Below, piece by piece: positions 8,244 to 17,231 of a DNA stretch of 64,000 nucleotides. A program made the translations under genes and the position numbers. Position 1 is the stretch's first letter; the number at the start of each line of letters is the position of its first letter. Source of the stretch: Angustibacter sp. Root456 (GTDB lineage: Bacteria; Actinomycetota; Actinomycetes; Actinomycetales; Angustibacteraceae); the NCBI RefSeq assembly GCF_001426435.1, contig NZ_LMER01000001.1, forward strand, positions 368,432 through 432,431, in the 5' to 3' direction. The notes below the pieces were generated by a model. It had not been told where the DNA came from, made no database searches, and saw only the letters and a list, made by a program, of their open reading frames with translations.

Positions 8244-9265
8244 GCCTGCACCTCCTGGTCGCGGGTCTCGCGCGGGCTGAGGGCCGAGAGCATCTCGTAG
8301 GCCACGTGAGAGGCCGCGATGCCGGTGATCTCCGCGTGGTCGTAGACCGGCGCGACCTCGACGAGGTCGCAGCCGACGAGGTTGAGGTGGGCGAACCCGC
8401 GCAGCACCGCGAGCAGCTCTCGGCTCGTCATGCCGCCAGCCTCCGGCGTCCCAGTGCCGGGCGCGAACGCCGGGTCGAGGACGTCGATGTCGACCGACAG
8501 GTACACCGGCCGCTCGCCGACGCGGGCCGTGATCCGTTCGATCACGCCCCGGGCGCCGAGGTCGTCGATCTCGACGCTGGGGACGATGGCGAAGCCCAGG
8601 TCGCGGTCGTCGACGAGGTCCTGCCGCGCGTACAGCGGGCCCCGCGTGCCGACGTGCAGGCAGGCGCTGCGATCGACCAGCCCCTCCTCCGACGCACGGC
8701 GGAACGGCGTCCCGTGCGTGTACTCGGCGCCGAAGTAGGTGTCCCACGTGTCGAGGTGCGCATCGAAGTGGACCACCGCCACCGGCCCGTGCTTGGCCGC
8801 GACGGCGCGCAGCAGCGGCAGCGCGATCGTGTGGTCGCCGCCGATGGTGACGAGCCGGTCGGCGCGTTCCAGCAGGGCGCGCGCACCGGCCTCGATCTGC
8901 TGGATCGCGTCCTCGAGGTGGAACGGGTTGACGGCGATGTCACCGGCGTCCACGACCTGCTGGCTGGCGAAGGGCTCGACGTCCGCGGCCGGGTTGTACG
9001 GCCGCAGCAGCCGGGACGACTCGCGGACGTGTGCCGGCCCGAACCGCGCCCCTGGGCGGTACGAGACGCCCGAGTCGAACGGCACGCCCACCACCGCGAC
9101 GTCGACGTCCGACACCTCGTCGATGCGCGGCAGCCGGGCAAACGTCGCCGGCCCGGCGAAGCGCGGGACGACGGTGGCGTCGACCTGCCCGATCCGTCCC
9201 CCGGTCGTGATGCGCGGCAGCCCGGAGCTGTTGTCCTGCACCTGCCTACCCCCCTCGGTCGTCAT
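8240..9265 (-). CDS. Ureohydrolase-family enzyme (agmatinase/guanidinobutyrase-like)
   Basis: The 341-residue protein carries all the binuclear metal-site motifs of the arginase/agmatinase fold: GGDHT, then [11 protein letters not shown], then [19 protein letters not shown]. The family removes urea from guanidino compounds, usually with Mn, or with Ni in some guanidine hydrolases. Its start overlaps the NCS1 permease stop by four bases (ATGA), so import and hydrolysis are probably coupled. The exact substrate (agmatine, guanidinobutyrate, guanidinopropionate or another) is not determined by these motifs. Confidence 0.88.
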   Translation of the reverse strand: MTTEGGRQVQDNSSGLPRITTGGRIGQVDATVVPRFAGPATFARLPRIDEVSDVDVAVVGVPFDSGVSYRPGARFGPAHVRESSRLLRPYNPAADVEPFASQQVVDAGDIAVNPFHLEDAIQQIEAGARALLERADRLVTIGGDHTIALPLLRAVAAKHGPVAVVHFDAHLDTWDTYFGAEYTHGTPFRRASEEGLVDRSACLHVGTRGPLYARQDLVDDRDLGFAIVPSVEIDDLGARGVIERITARVGERPVYLSVDIDVLDPAFAPGTGTPEAGGMTSRELLAVLRGFAHLNLVGCDLVEVAPVYDHAEITGIAASHVAYEMLSALSPRETRDQEVQA

Positions 9266-10833
9266 GCCTCTCCCACGGTCGCACGCTTGCGGGCGCGGTG
9301 CTCAGAGGCCCGGTGGTCATCGGTGATCTCCGGCATCGTCACGTCGCGCGTCGGCACCCAGCGTGAGCCATCAGGCCCGAACGCGTACCGCGGCTCGGGG
9401 AAGACGTACAGCAGCACGACGTAGGAGATCGCGGCGAACCCGATGGCGACGACGAGGCTGAGGTCGACGCCGCCCGCGACGTTGCGGAACGGTCCCTCGA
9501 TGAGCGGCGGGTAGTTGGCGAAGAGCAGGCCGAGGATCGCCGAGGGGATCCACGCCGCCATGCCGCGCCAGTTGACGCCGGCGTTGAACCAGTAGGCCCC
9601 ACCGAGCCGGCCCTGGTTGAACACCTGAAGGTCACTCTCGCGGTAGTAGCCGCGGCGCACGACGTACCCGATCGTCATGATGACCATCCACGGCGTCGTG
9701 CAGATGACGATCGCGCCGATGAACGCGTTGACGCTGCCGACCAGGTCGAACGCCAGGCGCCCGACGAGGATGAAGACGAACGCCAGCGAGCCGATGAACA
9801 GCGACGCCTGCACGCGCGACAGCCGCGGGAACACCGACGAGAAGTCGAGCCCCGTGCCGTACAGCGACGTGATGCCGGTCGACAGACCGCCGAGGAACGC
9901 GACGACGATCAGCAGCACCGCGTACCAGGCCGGCGAGAGGTTGATGAGCGCGACGACGTAGTCCGCGTCGCCGGCGACCAACGTCGCGGTCACGACGCCG
10001 AACAGGAACGGCACGAGGGTCATGAGCTGCGCACCGAACGTGGCGCCGAGGAGCCGCGTGGCCGACGTCGCCTTGGGGATGTAGCGCGACCAGTCGCCGA
10101 GGAACGCGCCGAACGAGATCGGGTTGCCCATGACGATCAGGGCGGAGAGCACGAACGTGGGCCAGAACGAGCCGAGGGCGTATGCGCTCGAGCCGGGGTC
10201 GTAGCCGAGGTCGACCTTGCTCGTGTAGGCGAACGCGCCCAGCAGGATCAGCACCGTGTTGCCGACGACGACGATCTTGTTCACCAGCAGCATGAAGGCG
10301 TAACCGTAGATCACGACGACGATCACGATGGCGCCGAGGATCGCGTAGACGATGCCGCGCAACAGTTCGGAGTCGTTGATGCTCGTCAGGCGCACGAGGG
10401 CACCGACCACCGCGTCACCGCTGACCCACACCGAGATCGAGTAGAACGCGATCGCGGTGAGCAGCGACAGGAACGAGCCCACGACGCGACCGCGGACGCC
10501 GAAGTGCGCGCCCGAGCTCACGGCGTTGTTCGTACCGGTCAGCGGGCCGAACAGGCCCATCGGCATGAGGAACAGCGACCCGACGACGACCCCGACCACG
10601 GTGGCCGCGACCGCCTGCCACAGCGACAGGCCGAGCAGCACCGGGAACGTGCCGAGGATGATCGTGGCGAAGGTGTTGGCGCCGCCGAACTGGATGCGGA
10701 ACAGGTCCAGGGGGCGCGAATGCCGGTGCTCGGGCGGGATGGTGTCGATGCCGTGCTGCTCGACCTCGGTGGCACGCGGGCGGCGGACCTCCGACGTCGC
10801 GCCGGGCGCTGCGTCGTGCTGGAGCTCGCTCAT
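9262..10833 (-). CDS. NCS1-family nucleobase/ureide-type permease
   Basis: The 523-residue integral membrane protein has about 12 hydrophobic segments. Its NCS1-like features are the N-terminal [18 protein letters not shown], the GxxSGxHFGVRGR-like loop ([18 protein letters not shown]) and [16 protein letters not shown]1 carriers import purines, pyrimidines, hydantoins, allantoin and related compounds by cation symport. GGGAG precedes ATG 10833. It is the first gene of its operon, and its promoter faces the cyclase gene across the 10897-10911 palindrome. Confidence 0.88.
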   Translation of the reverse strand: MSELQHDAAPGATSEVRRPRATEVEQHGIDTIPPEHRHSRPLDLFRIQFGGANTFATIILGTFPVLLGLSLWQAVAATVVGVVVGSLFLMPMGLFGPLTGTNNAVSSGAHFGVRGRVVGSFLSLLTAIAFYSISVWVSGDAVVGALVRLTSINDSELLRGIVYAILGAIVIVVVIYGYAFMLLVNKIVVVGNTVLILLGAFAYTSKVDLGYDPGSSAYALGSFWPTFVLSALIVMGNPISFGAFLGDWSRYIPKATSATRLLGATFGAQLMTLVPFLFGVVTATLVAGDADYVVALINLSPAWYAVLLIVVAFLGGLSTGITSLYGTGLDFSSVFPRLSRVQASLFIGSLAFVFILVGRLAFDLVGSVNAFIGAIVICTTPWMVIMTIGYVVRRGYYRESDLQVFNQGRLGGAYWFNAGVNWRGMAAWIPSAILGLLFANYPPLIEGPFRNVAGGVDLSLVVAIGFAAISYVVLLYVFPEPRYAFGPDGSRWVPTRDVTMPEITDDHRASEHRARKRATVGEA

Positions 10834-10896
10834 GGGTCTCCCTCGGTGGGCGCTTCGTTGCGCTGCGAACGACTTCGACGGAGGCTAGTCGCGGAG

Positions 10897-10911
10897 TTGC
10901 ATGAGATGCAA
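10897..10911. promoter_or_regulatory. Candidate operator palindrome TTGCAT-N3-ATGCAA
   Basis: A perfect 6+3+6 inverted repeat sits in the 90-base gap between the divergent NCS1 permease operon and the cyclase gene. It is only 12 bases before the cyclase ATG. The nearest regulator is the cupin-HTH gene at 11650, the second gene of the cyclase unit. Autoregulation plus control of the divergent operon is the simplest reading. Confidence 0.6.
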
Positions 10912-10923
10912 TAGTTGTTTCCT

Positions 10924-11607
10924 ATGAGGATCCTTCGCATCGTGGACCTTTCGGTCACCGTCGGCCCCGGCACCGTCGTCTACCCCGGTGATCCCGAGCC
11001 CCGACTGACGACGCACTCGACCATCGAGCGCGACGGCTTCAACCTGCTGTCGGTGTCGATGGGCTCGCAGACGGGCACGCACGTCGACGCGCCGTTCCAC
11101 TTCGACGCTGCGACGCCGCGCATCGACGCGTTGCCGCTCGAGCGCTTCTTCGGGCCCGCGGTCGTCGTCGATGCCACCGCCGCCGGCGAGCGCGGCCGGA
11201 TCACTTGGGACGACCACCTGGCACCGGTGGCCTCGCGGCTCGGCCCCGGCGTGATCGTGCTGCTGCGCACCGACTGGTCGACGCGCTACGGGACGCCCTC
11301 GTACTTCGCCAACCCGTTCCTGGACGCCGGCGCGTGCCGCCGCATCCTCGACACCGGTGTGCGCACCATCTGCATCGACGCCATCAACCTCGACGAGACG
11401 CCGGACGACGACCACCCCGGCGAGGGCTTCCCCGTGCACCACCTCATCGCCGAGGCCGGCGGCGTCATCGGCGAGAACTTCACCAACGTCGCCGCGATCG
11501 ACTGGCCGGACCCGGTCGTCTCGTGCTTCCCCATCGCCTTGGAGGCGGCGGACGGCGCACCGGTGCGGGCCGTGGCCTTGCAGCTGGAGCCGTTGGCCGG
11601 CAACTAG
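10924..11607 (+). CDS. Cyclase/kynurenine formamidase-like metal-dependent hydrolase
   Basis: The 227-residue protein begins IVDLSVTVGPGTVVYPGDPEP and carries SQTGTHVDAPFHF, the HxGTHxDxPxH metal-binding motif of the cyclase family. Members hydrolyse amides and cyclic amides such as N-formylkynurenine and isatin. ATG 10924 was preferred over an upstream TTG at 10915. It is divergent from the NCS1-ureohydrolase operon and followed by the cupin-HTH regulator, so it probably acts on the same imported N-compound. Confidence 0.85.
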   Translation: MRILRIVDLSVTVGPGTVVYPGDPEPRLTTHSTIERDGFNLLSVSMGSQTGTHVDAPFHFDAATPRIDALPLERFFGPAVVVDATAAGERGRITWDDHLAPVASRLGPGVIVLLRTDWSTRYGTPSYFANPFLDAGACRRILDTGVRTICIDAINLDETPDDDHPGEGFPVHHLIAEAGGVIGENFTNVAAIDWPDPVVSCFPIALEAADGAPVRAVALQLEPLAGN

Positions 11608-11649
11608 TCTGGCGTCGACCCGGTTGGCCCCCATGACCTGAGGAGCGCG

Positions 11650-12237
11650 ATGCGGCCGCTGCCCGTCTCCCCCACCGCCGACGGCGCGCGGCTCGGTGCG
11701 CGGCTGCGAGCCGCACGCAAGGCTCACGGCTACACGCTCGAGCAGCTGGCGACGGCGGCCGGCCTCACCAAGGGATTCCTCAGCCGCGTGGAGCGGGACG
11801 AGACGTCGCTCAGCGTCGCGTCGCTGATCACCATCTGCGAGGTGATCAGCATCAACCCGGGCTCGCTGTTCAGCGCCCCGGACGTCGAGCTGGTGCGTCG
11901 CGACTCGGCGCCGGCGATCAACCTCGGTGGCACCGGCGTGGCCGAGAAGCTCATGACGCCGCGCGGCCAGCCGCGCGTGCAGGTGGTGCACACGACCGCT
12001 GAGCCCGGCGCCACGGGCGGCCCCGACCTCTACACGATCAACTGCGAGATCGAGGTCGCCTACGTCATCAAGGGCACCGTCGATCTCGTCTTCGCCGACC
12101 GGCGCGAGCGCCTCACCGCCGGTGACGCCCTCACCTTGCGCGGCAACGAGCCGCACACCTGGGAGAACCCGAGCACCTCACGCGGCGCCGAGATCGTGTG
12201 GGTGCTGTCGCCCGCCCCGTGGAGCGGAAGCGCCTAG
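11650..12237 (+). CDS. XRE-family regulator with C-terminal cupin (PuuR-like)
   Basis: The 195-residue protein has an N-terminal HTH_3 domain (LRAARKAHGYTLEQLATAAG, then TKGFLSRVERDETSLSVASL) and a C-terminal cupin (about residues 115-190, with YVIKGTVDLVF and GNEPHTWENPS). This layout is common in regulators of amine and amino-acid catabolism. GAGGAGCG precedes the ATG. It lies 42 bases after the cyclase gene. The palindrome at 10897-10911 is its likely target. Confidence 0.88.
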   Translation: MRPLPVSPTADGARLGARLRAARKAHGYTLEQLATAAGLTKGFLSRVERDETSLSVASLITICEVISINPGSLFSAPDVELVRRDSAPAINLGGTGVAEKLMTPRGQPRVQVVHTTAEPGATGGPDLYTINCEIEVAYVIKGTVDLVFADRRERLTAGDALTLRGNEPHTWENPSTSRGAEIVWVLSPAPWSGSA

Positions 12238-12267
12238 GCCCGGGCCGTCGTCCTCGCCGGTTTGCCG

Positions 12268-13182
12268 TCACCGCGCACGCCGCACCGCGTCGCGAGCGCG
12301 GCCCGCGAGGGCGCGGGCCACCAGCGGCAGCTGCGTGCGCGGCCCCGTGCCGTTGCAGATCACGAAGGCGTCGAAGCGATGGATCCCGGGTCGAGCGGCG
12401 ACGGACGCTGCCGCGTCCCGCACGCTGCGCAGCTGCGCGAGGGTCATCTGGAGCGGGGGCTCGTCGGCTTGGTGCCGACATCCCAGGTAGTAGTCGCGGC
12501 CCGGCTGGCGGGTCATCTCGATGTGGCAGCCGAGCACGTGCCTGACCTCACGCGCTTGCGCGAAGTCGACGAGCCGGTCGAGGCTCTCGACGAAGGCGTG
12601 GACGTCCTCGACGTAGAGCCGCCCTGGGTAGACGGAGTCACCGGTGAACAGCAGCCCGGTGCGCTCGTCGTGCACGGCGAGGGACGCCGGGTGGTGGCCG
12701 GGGATCGCGAGCAGCTCGACGCGGCGTCCACCGAGGTCGTACTCGACCACCTGGTCGGGCCAGGCAGTGAAACCGAAGAACGCTCGCACGTCCTGCACCG
12801 ACCGGCCCACCGTCACCGTGTGCGGTCGGCCGGCGAAGGAGGGGTCGCCGGCGACGTGGTCGCCGTGACCGTGGGTGTGCGCCACGACGAGCTCGTATTG
12901 CGGGTGCGGGTGCTGGGCGACCCACTCGGCTACCAGGTCGTCGACGGCGCGCCGCAGCGTGTCGTCGTCCACCGCACCGGTGTCGAGCAGCAGCGCGCGC
13001 TCAGCGCCGAACAGCAGGAACACGAATGGTGCCTCGAACGTCACGTCCTTGCTCTGCCTGGCGATGATGGTGTCGTCGCGGTAGCGGTGCACCTGCAGCG
13101 GCGGGTCGGTCGGCCGCCGACGCGACGTCGACCCGTGAATCCACCGAACGTCCAGGTCACCCGGCCGCGCTGCGTCGCCCAT
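12268..13182 (-). CDS. MBL-fold metallo-hydrolase
   Basis: The protein of about 304 residues has the metallo-beta-lactamase signature HTHGHGDHVAGD, followed by metal-ligand regions IPGHHPASL and LLFTGDSVYPG, and ends with a C-terminal helical part. This is the fold of glyoxalase II and many lactonases. ATG 13182 begins MGDAARPGDLDV; a GTG start at 13212 would add ten residues. It is convergent with the cupin-HTH gene and has no operon partner, so the substrate is unknown. Confidence 0.83.
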   Translation of the reverse strand: MGDAARPGDLDVRWIHGSTSRRRPTDPPLQVHRYRDDTIIARQSKDVTFEAPFVFLLFGAERALLLDTGAVDDDTLRRAVDDLVAEWVAQHPHPQYELVVAHTHGHGDHVAGDPSFAGRPHTVTVGRSVQDVRAFFGFTAWPDQVVEYDLGGRRVELLAIPGHHPASLAVHDERTGLLFTGDSVYPGRLYVEDVHAFVESLDRLVDFAQAREVRHVLGCHIEMTRQPGRDYYLGCRHQADEPPLQMTLAQLRSVRDAAASVAARPGIHRFDAFVICNGTGPRTQLPLVARALAGRARDAVRRAR

Positions 13183-13272
13183 GCCTGAGAGCGTCTCACT
13201 GCGTCGTCGCACCCGACCGCTGGGAACGGCGCCTGAACGCCGCCTGGCACCCTAGGCTCGAGGTGAGGAGGG

Positions 13273-14991
13273 ATGCCTGTGAGCAGCGAAGAGCGCCCGT
13301 GGGCGCGCAGCTACGCGCCCGGCGTCCCCCTCGACCTCGAGGTGCCGGACGAGTCCCTCGTCGACCTGCTCGAGGCCTCAGCCGCTCGCTTCGCCGGCCA
13401 CGTCGCGTTGGACTTCTTCGGCGCGACGACGACGTACGCGCAGCTCGCCGACGAGGTGAGTCGGGCGGCCGAGGGTCTGCGCCGGCTCGGGGTCAGCGCG
13501 GGCGACCGGGTCGCGATCGTGCTGCCGAACTGCCCGCAGCACGTGGTGGCGTTCTACGCGGCCCTGCGGCTCGGGGCGGTCGTGGTCGAGCACAACCCCC
13601 TCTACACCGAGGACGAGATGTCGTACCAGCTCGGCGACCACCGCCCCACGGTGGTGGTGGTGTGGGACAAGGTCGCGCCGATGGTGCGCCGGATCGCCGA
13701 GCCGCTCGGCGCCCGCACAGTGCTCGCGGTCAACCTGCCGTCGGCTCTGCCGCCGCTCAAGCGGATCGCCCTGCGGCTACCGGTGGCCAAGGCCCGCGCG
13801 ACCCGGGCTGCCATGACCGCACCTGCGCCCGGTGTCGCGCGCTGGGAGCGCCTGCTCGCGAGCCCTCCCCTGCCTGCCGACCACCCGCGCCCGGCCGCCG
13901 CTGACGTCGCGTTGCTGCAGTACACCGGAGGCACCACTGGCCGCCCGAAGGCCGCGGTGCTGACCCACCGCAACCTGCGCGCCAACGCCGCTCAGGGTCG
14001 AGCCTGGGTGCCCGGCCTCGTCGACGGCGAGGAGGTCGTGTACGCCGTCCTCCCGCTGTTCCACGCCTACGGACTGACGCTGTGCCTGACGTTCTCGATG
14101 AGCATCGGGGCGACCCTGGTGCTGCTGCCGCGCTTCGACGTCGCGATGGTGCTCGAGGCGATGCGGCGGCGACCCGCCACGTTCCTTCCGGCTGTCCCAC
14201 CGATCTACGACCGCCTGGCCAGCGCCGCGCTCGACCAGGCCGTCGACCTCACCTCCATCCGGTACGCCATCTCGGGGGCGATGGCGCTGCCGGCCGAGAC
14301 GGCGGCGCGCTGGGAGTCGGTGACCGGCGGCCTGCTGGTGGAGGGGTACGGCATGACCGAGACCTCGCCCGTCGCGCTGGGCAACCCGGTCGGGCCGGGC
14401 CGCCGCAACGGCTCGATCGGGGTGCCGTTCCCGTCCACCGAGGTGCGCGTGGTCGACCGGCACGACTCCTCCCGCGACCTCGCGCACGGGGAGGCCGGCG
14501 AGCTGCTGCTGCGTGGCCCGCAGGTGTTCTCCGGCTACTGGGAACGACCGCACGAGACGGCTGAGGTGGTGCTGCAGGACGGGTGGATCCGCACCGGGGA
14601 CGTCGTGGTGATGGACGACGACGGGTACTTCACGATCGTCGACCGGATCAAGGAGCTCATCATCACCGGTGGGTTCAACGTCTACCCCAGCGAGGTCGAG
14701 CACGCCCTGCGCGACCTGCCAGGCATCCAGGACGCCGCGGTGGTGGGCCTGCCCACCGGTGAGGGCGACGAGGAGGTGGTCGCCGCCGTGGTGCTCGAGC
14801 CCGGCGTCGCCCTCGACGTCGAGGCGATCCGGGCCGGGTGCCGCGAGCACGTCGCGGCGTACAAGGTGCCGCGACGGGTGTACGCGGTCGACGCGCTCCC
14901 CGTGTCGATCATCGGGAAGGTGCTGCGGCGCAAGGTGCGCGAGGAGCTGCTCGCGCGGCTGGCACCGGACGACGGCCCGGGGCGCCCGTAG
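13273..14991 (+). CDS. Long-chain fatty-acid-CoA ligase (AMP-forming)
   Basis: This 572-residue ANL-superfamily enzyme has the P-loop-like motif LLQYTGGTTGRPKAAVLTHR, the A5 motif VEGYGMTETSP, the A7 motif TGDVVVMDDDGYFTIVDR, and the C-terminal catalytic Lys region ISIIGKVLRRK-like (SIIGKVLRRKVRE). It activates a carboxylate to acyl-AMP and then acyl-CoA. Its length and the FadD-like segments suggest a medium- or long-chain fatty acid. GGTGAGGAGG precedes ATG 13273. It appears monocistronic. Confidence 0.87.
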   Translation: MPVSSEERPWARSYAPGVPLDLEVPDESLVDLLEASAARFAGHVALDFFGATTTYAQLADEVSRAAEGLRRLGVSAGDRVAIVLPNCPQHVVAFYAALRLGAVVVEHNPLYTEDEMSYQLGDHRPTVVVVWDKVAPMVRRIAEPLGARTVLAVNLPSALPPLKRIALRLPVAKARATRAAMTAPAPGVARWERLLASPPLPADHPRPAAADVALLQYTGGTTGRPKAAVLTHRNLRANAAQGRAWVPGLVDGEEVVYAVLPLFHAYGLTLCLTFSMSIGATLVLLPRFDVAMVLEAMRRRPATFLPAVPPIYDRLASAALDQAVDLTSIRYAISGAMALPAETAARWESVTGGLLVEGYGMTETSPVALGNPVGPGRRNGSIGVPFPSTEVRVVDRHDSSRDLAHGEAGELLLRGPQVFSGYWERPHETAEVVLQDGWIRTGDVVVMDDDGYFTIVDRIKELIITGGFNVYPSEVEHALRDLPGIQDAAVVGLPTGEGDEEVVAAVVLEPGVALDVEAIRAGCREHVAAYKVPRRVYAVDALPVSIIGKVLRRKVREELLARLAPDDGPGRP

Positions 14992-15026
14992 CGCCGCTCA
15001 TCGGGTGCTGCGCCTATGCTTCGGCG

Positions 15027-16328
15027 GTGGCACACGATGACCGGCTCCTCGGGCTCTGGCCGACCTTGCGCGCCGCCGAGGCGTCGTCACCGGTAGAAGC
15101 GCTCGAGTCGGTCACACGCGAGCTCGGGACCGCGCTGGGCGCCACCTCCGTGTCGCTCCTCATCGCCGACGCCTCGGGGCGGGCCGTGGTGCGGCTGGCG
15201 CACAGCCCGATCGACGAGGCGACCGCCGGTGACGCCGGCGGCCATCGCCGGCCTCGGCGCGACGACGAGGAGTCGGCCACCGTCATCCCGTTCGACGGCG
15301 GACCCGCGGAGCAGGCGCTGCGCACCCAGACGGTGAAGGTACTGGCGGTGCCGGGAGCCAGCGGGGCGGGCCGGTGGAGGGTGCTGGCCCCGGTGAGCGA
15401 GCGCGGTGAGGCCATCGGTCTGCTCGAGATGGATCTGCCCGCAGAGCCCGATCGGGGGACGCTGGCCGAGATCGGCCGCTTCGCCCACGTCCTGGCGTTC
15501 GTCGTGATCGCGAACAGTCGTCACACCGACCTGTTCGAGTGGGGGCAGCGCACGCGCCGGTTCAGCCTGTCGGCAGAGATCCAGCAACGGCTGCTGCCAG
15601 GGGCCCGGACCTGCGAGGCCGGTGCGTTCACGCTCTCGGCCTGGCTGGAGCCGGCGGCCAGCATCGGTGGAGACACCTTCGACTACAGCCTCGCCCGCGA
15701 CCTGCTCCACTTCTCAGTGACCGACGCCATGGGTCACGGGGTGCTGTCGGCACTGACCGCCACCGTCTGCATGGGCAGCCTGCGAGGGACGCGGCGTGAG
15801 GGCGGGTCGCTGCTCGAGCAGGTGACGAGCACGAGCGCTGCCTTGGTCAAGCACGCCGTCACGACCGGCACCGACGACTTCGTGACCGGCCTGCTCGGGC
15901 GGGTCGATCTGCGCACCGGGTCGTTGGAGATCGTCAACGCCGGCCACCTCCCTCCCTACCTGGCGCGGGACGGTCGAGTGCGCCCGGTGCCGCTTCCGGT
16001 CGACCTGCCCATGGGCTTGTTCGCCGAGAGCCCGTACCACAGCACCGAGCTCGGGCTGTCGCCCGGAGACCGCCTCGTCGTCGTCACGGACGGCATGCTC
16101 GAGCGCAACGCCGCCAGCGTCGACCTTCCTGCGGTCATCGAGCAGACCCGCTCGCTGCACCCGCGCGAGACCGTCCGCGCGATGGCGGACGCCGTGCTCG
16201 AGGCGACGGGCCACGCCCTCAGCGACGATGCGACGGTGCTGTGCCTCGACTGGCACGGGCACCACGACCACGACCGGCGCGCGGTCTCCGGCGCTGATCC
16301 GGTGCGGGCCAGCGACCCGCTGGCCTGA
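15027..16328 (+). CDS. GAF-domain PP2C-type (SpoIIE/RsbU) serine phosphatase
   Basis: The 433-residue protein has an N-terminal GAF-like sensor (about residues 20-175) and a C-terminal SpoIIE phosphatase. The phosphatase carries metal-binding Asp motifs in SIGGDTFDYS, HFSVTDAMGHGV and LVVVTDGMLERN. Such proteins dephosphorylate anti-sigma factor antagonists in partner-switching stress pathways. The GTG start at 15027 yields a plausible N-terminus (VAHDDRLLGLW). No sigma or anti-sigma partner is encoded next to it. Confidence 0.87.
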   Translation: MAHDDRLLGLWPTLRAAEASSPVEALESVTRELGTALGATSVSLLIADASGRAVVRLAHSPIDEATAGDAGGHRRPRRDDEESATVIPFDGGPAEQALRTQTVKVLAVPGASGAGRWRVLAPVSERGEAIGLLEMDLPAEPDRGTLAEIGRFAHVLAFVVIANSRHTDLFEWGQRTRRFSLSAEIQQRLLPGARTCEAGAFTLSAWLEPAASIGGDTFDYSLARDLLHFSVTDAMGHGVLSALTATVCMGSLRGTRREGGSLLEQVTSTSAALVKHAVTTGTDDFVTGLLGRVDLRTGSLEIVNAGHLPPYLARDGRVRPVPLPVDLPMGLFAESPYHSTELGLSPGDRLVVVTDGMLERNAASVDLPAVIEQTRSLHPRETVRAMADAVLEATGHALSDDATVLCLDWHGHHDHDRRAVSGADPVRASDPLA

Positions 16329-16337
16329 GCGGCTCGG

Positions 16338-16811
16338 TCACAGCGGGACCGCGTCGCGGCGCACCTCGTCGGCCGCCTCCGGCGTGAGGCCGCCGTAGTC
16401 GACCAGCTGGATCTTGCGGTCGAGGATCCGCTCGAGGCGCTCCTGGAAGCGGCCGAAGTCGGTGGAGCCGCTGCCGATGGGCGGCTCGACGACCAGGTCG
16501 ATGACGGAGCCCTGCTGCGCCTCACCTCGAGCGACGGCACCGAACACGGCCAGACGGGCGTACTTGTGGTCGGCCGCGACGGCTCTGAGCACGGGACCTG
16601 CTGCTTCGACGAGCAGCTCGGGGTGGACGCCGCCGAGCCCGGTCGCGTGCTTGAGCTGCTGGCTGACGGCGGGCTGGGTGATGCCGACGGCCTCACCGAT
16701 GAGGCGCTGGCTCATCCCTGCGGCCACGAGCGCGCGCAGCGCCAGCACGCGCCGGAGCCGGGCGACCTCCTCGTCGCGCCGCGCGGCGCCGTACACGGTC
16801 AGCAGGTCCAT
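16338..16811 (-). CDS. HTH fused to a minimal-nucleotidyltransferase-like domain
   Basis: The 157-residue protein has an N-terminal helix-turn-helix (GMSQRLIGEAVGITQPAVSQ, about residues 33-52) and a C-terminal MNT-like fold (about 68-157). The MNT signature is degenerate: GAVARGEAQQGSVIDLVVE stands where GSxxRGxxxxxSDxDL is usual. The first catalytic Asp is Val and the Gly-Ser is Gly-Ala, so nucleotidyl transfer is doubtful. No HEPN partner gene lies next to it. It may be a DNA-binding antitoxin-like or regulatory protein. Confidence 0.75.
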   Translation of the reverse strand: MDLLTVYGAARRDEEVARLRRVLALRALVAAGMSQRLIGEAVGITQPAVSQQLKHATGLGGVHPELLVEAAGPVLRAVAADHKYARLAVFGAVARGEAQQGSVIDLVVEPPIGSGSTDFGRFQERLERILDRKIQLVDYGGLTPEAADEVRRDAVPL

Positions 16812-16853
16812 GACCGGATCCTCTCAGGCCCGACACCCGTCGCCCGGGCGTCG

Positions 16854-17177
16854 TCAGCGGGGGCCGTCGGGGCCGTAGGAGCGGGTGACGGTGGCGACGC
16901 GCACCTGGTAGTCGCTGTACCAGGCGGACCGTCCGCGCTCCTGGGCGACCACGTGCTCCGCGACCTGCTTCCAGGCCCGGGCGGCCGCGTCGTCCGCCCA
17001 GTACGAGACGGTGATGCCGACGTCCTCACGCGCGGACTCGATGCCGAGGAAGCCCGGCTGCTCGGCCGCGAGCTGCGTCATGCGGCGGGACATGACGGCG
17101 TACCCGTGGTCACCCTCGGTGCGCAGCGACGTGAAGATGACGGCCGTGTACGGCGGCTCGGGGGTGCTGGCGATCAT
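16854..17177 (-). CDS. Antibiotic biosynthesis monooxygenase (ABM)-fold protein
   Basis: The 107-residue protein has the dimeric alpha-beta barrel pattern: YTAVIFTSLR, then QPGFLGIESAREDVGITVSYWADDAAARAWK split by a short loop, then a final strand VRVATVTRSYG. Close relatives include many uncharacterised heme-degrading-like or stress proteins. ATG 17177 is used. It is divergent from the LLM oxidoreductase gene. Confidence 0.8.
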   Translation of the reverse strand: MIASTPEPPYTAVIFTSLRTEGDHGYAVMSRRMTQLAAEQPGFLGIESAREDVGITVSYWADDAAARAWKQVAEHVVAQERGRSAWYSDYQVRVATVTRSYGPDGPR

Positions 17178-17181
17178 GCGC

Positions 17182-17195
17182 CGATGGTGCCATCG
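17182..17195. promoter_or_regulatory. Short inverted repeat CGATGG-TG-CCATCG
   Basis: A perfect 6+2+6 palindrome lies five bases upstream of the ABM gene, in the 54-base gap shared with the divergent LLM oxidoreductase gene. The position fits an operator, but the element is short and seen only once. Confidence 0.3.
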
Positions 17196-17231
17196 CTTGC
17201 GACGCTGCCGTAGCAAGGTCGATCCTTGACC

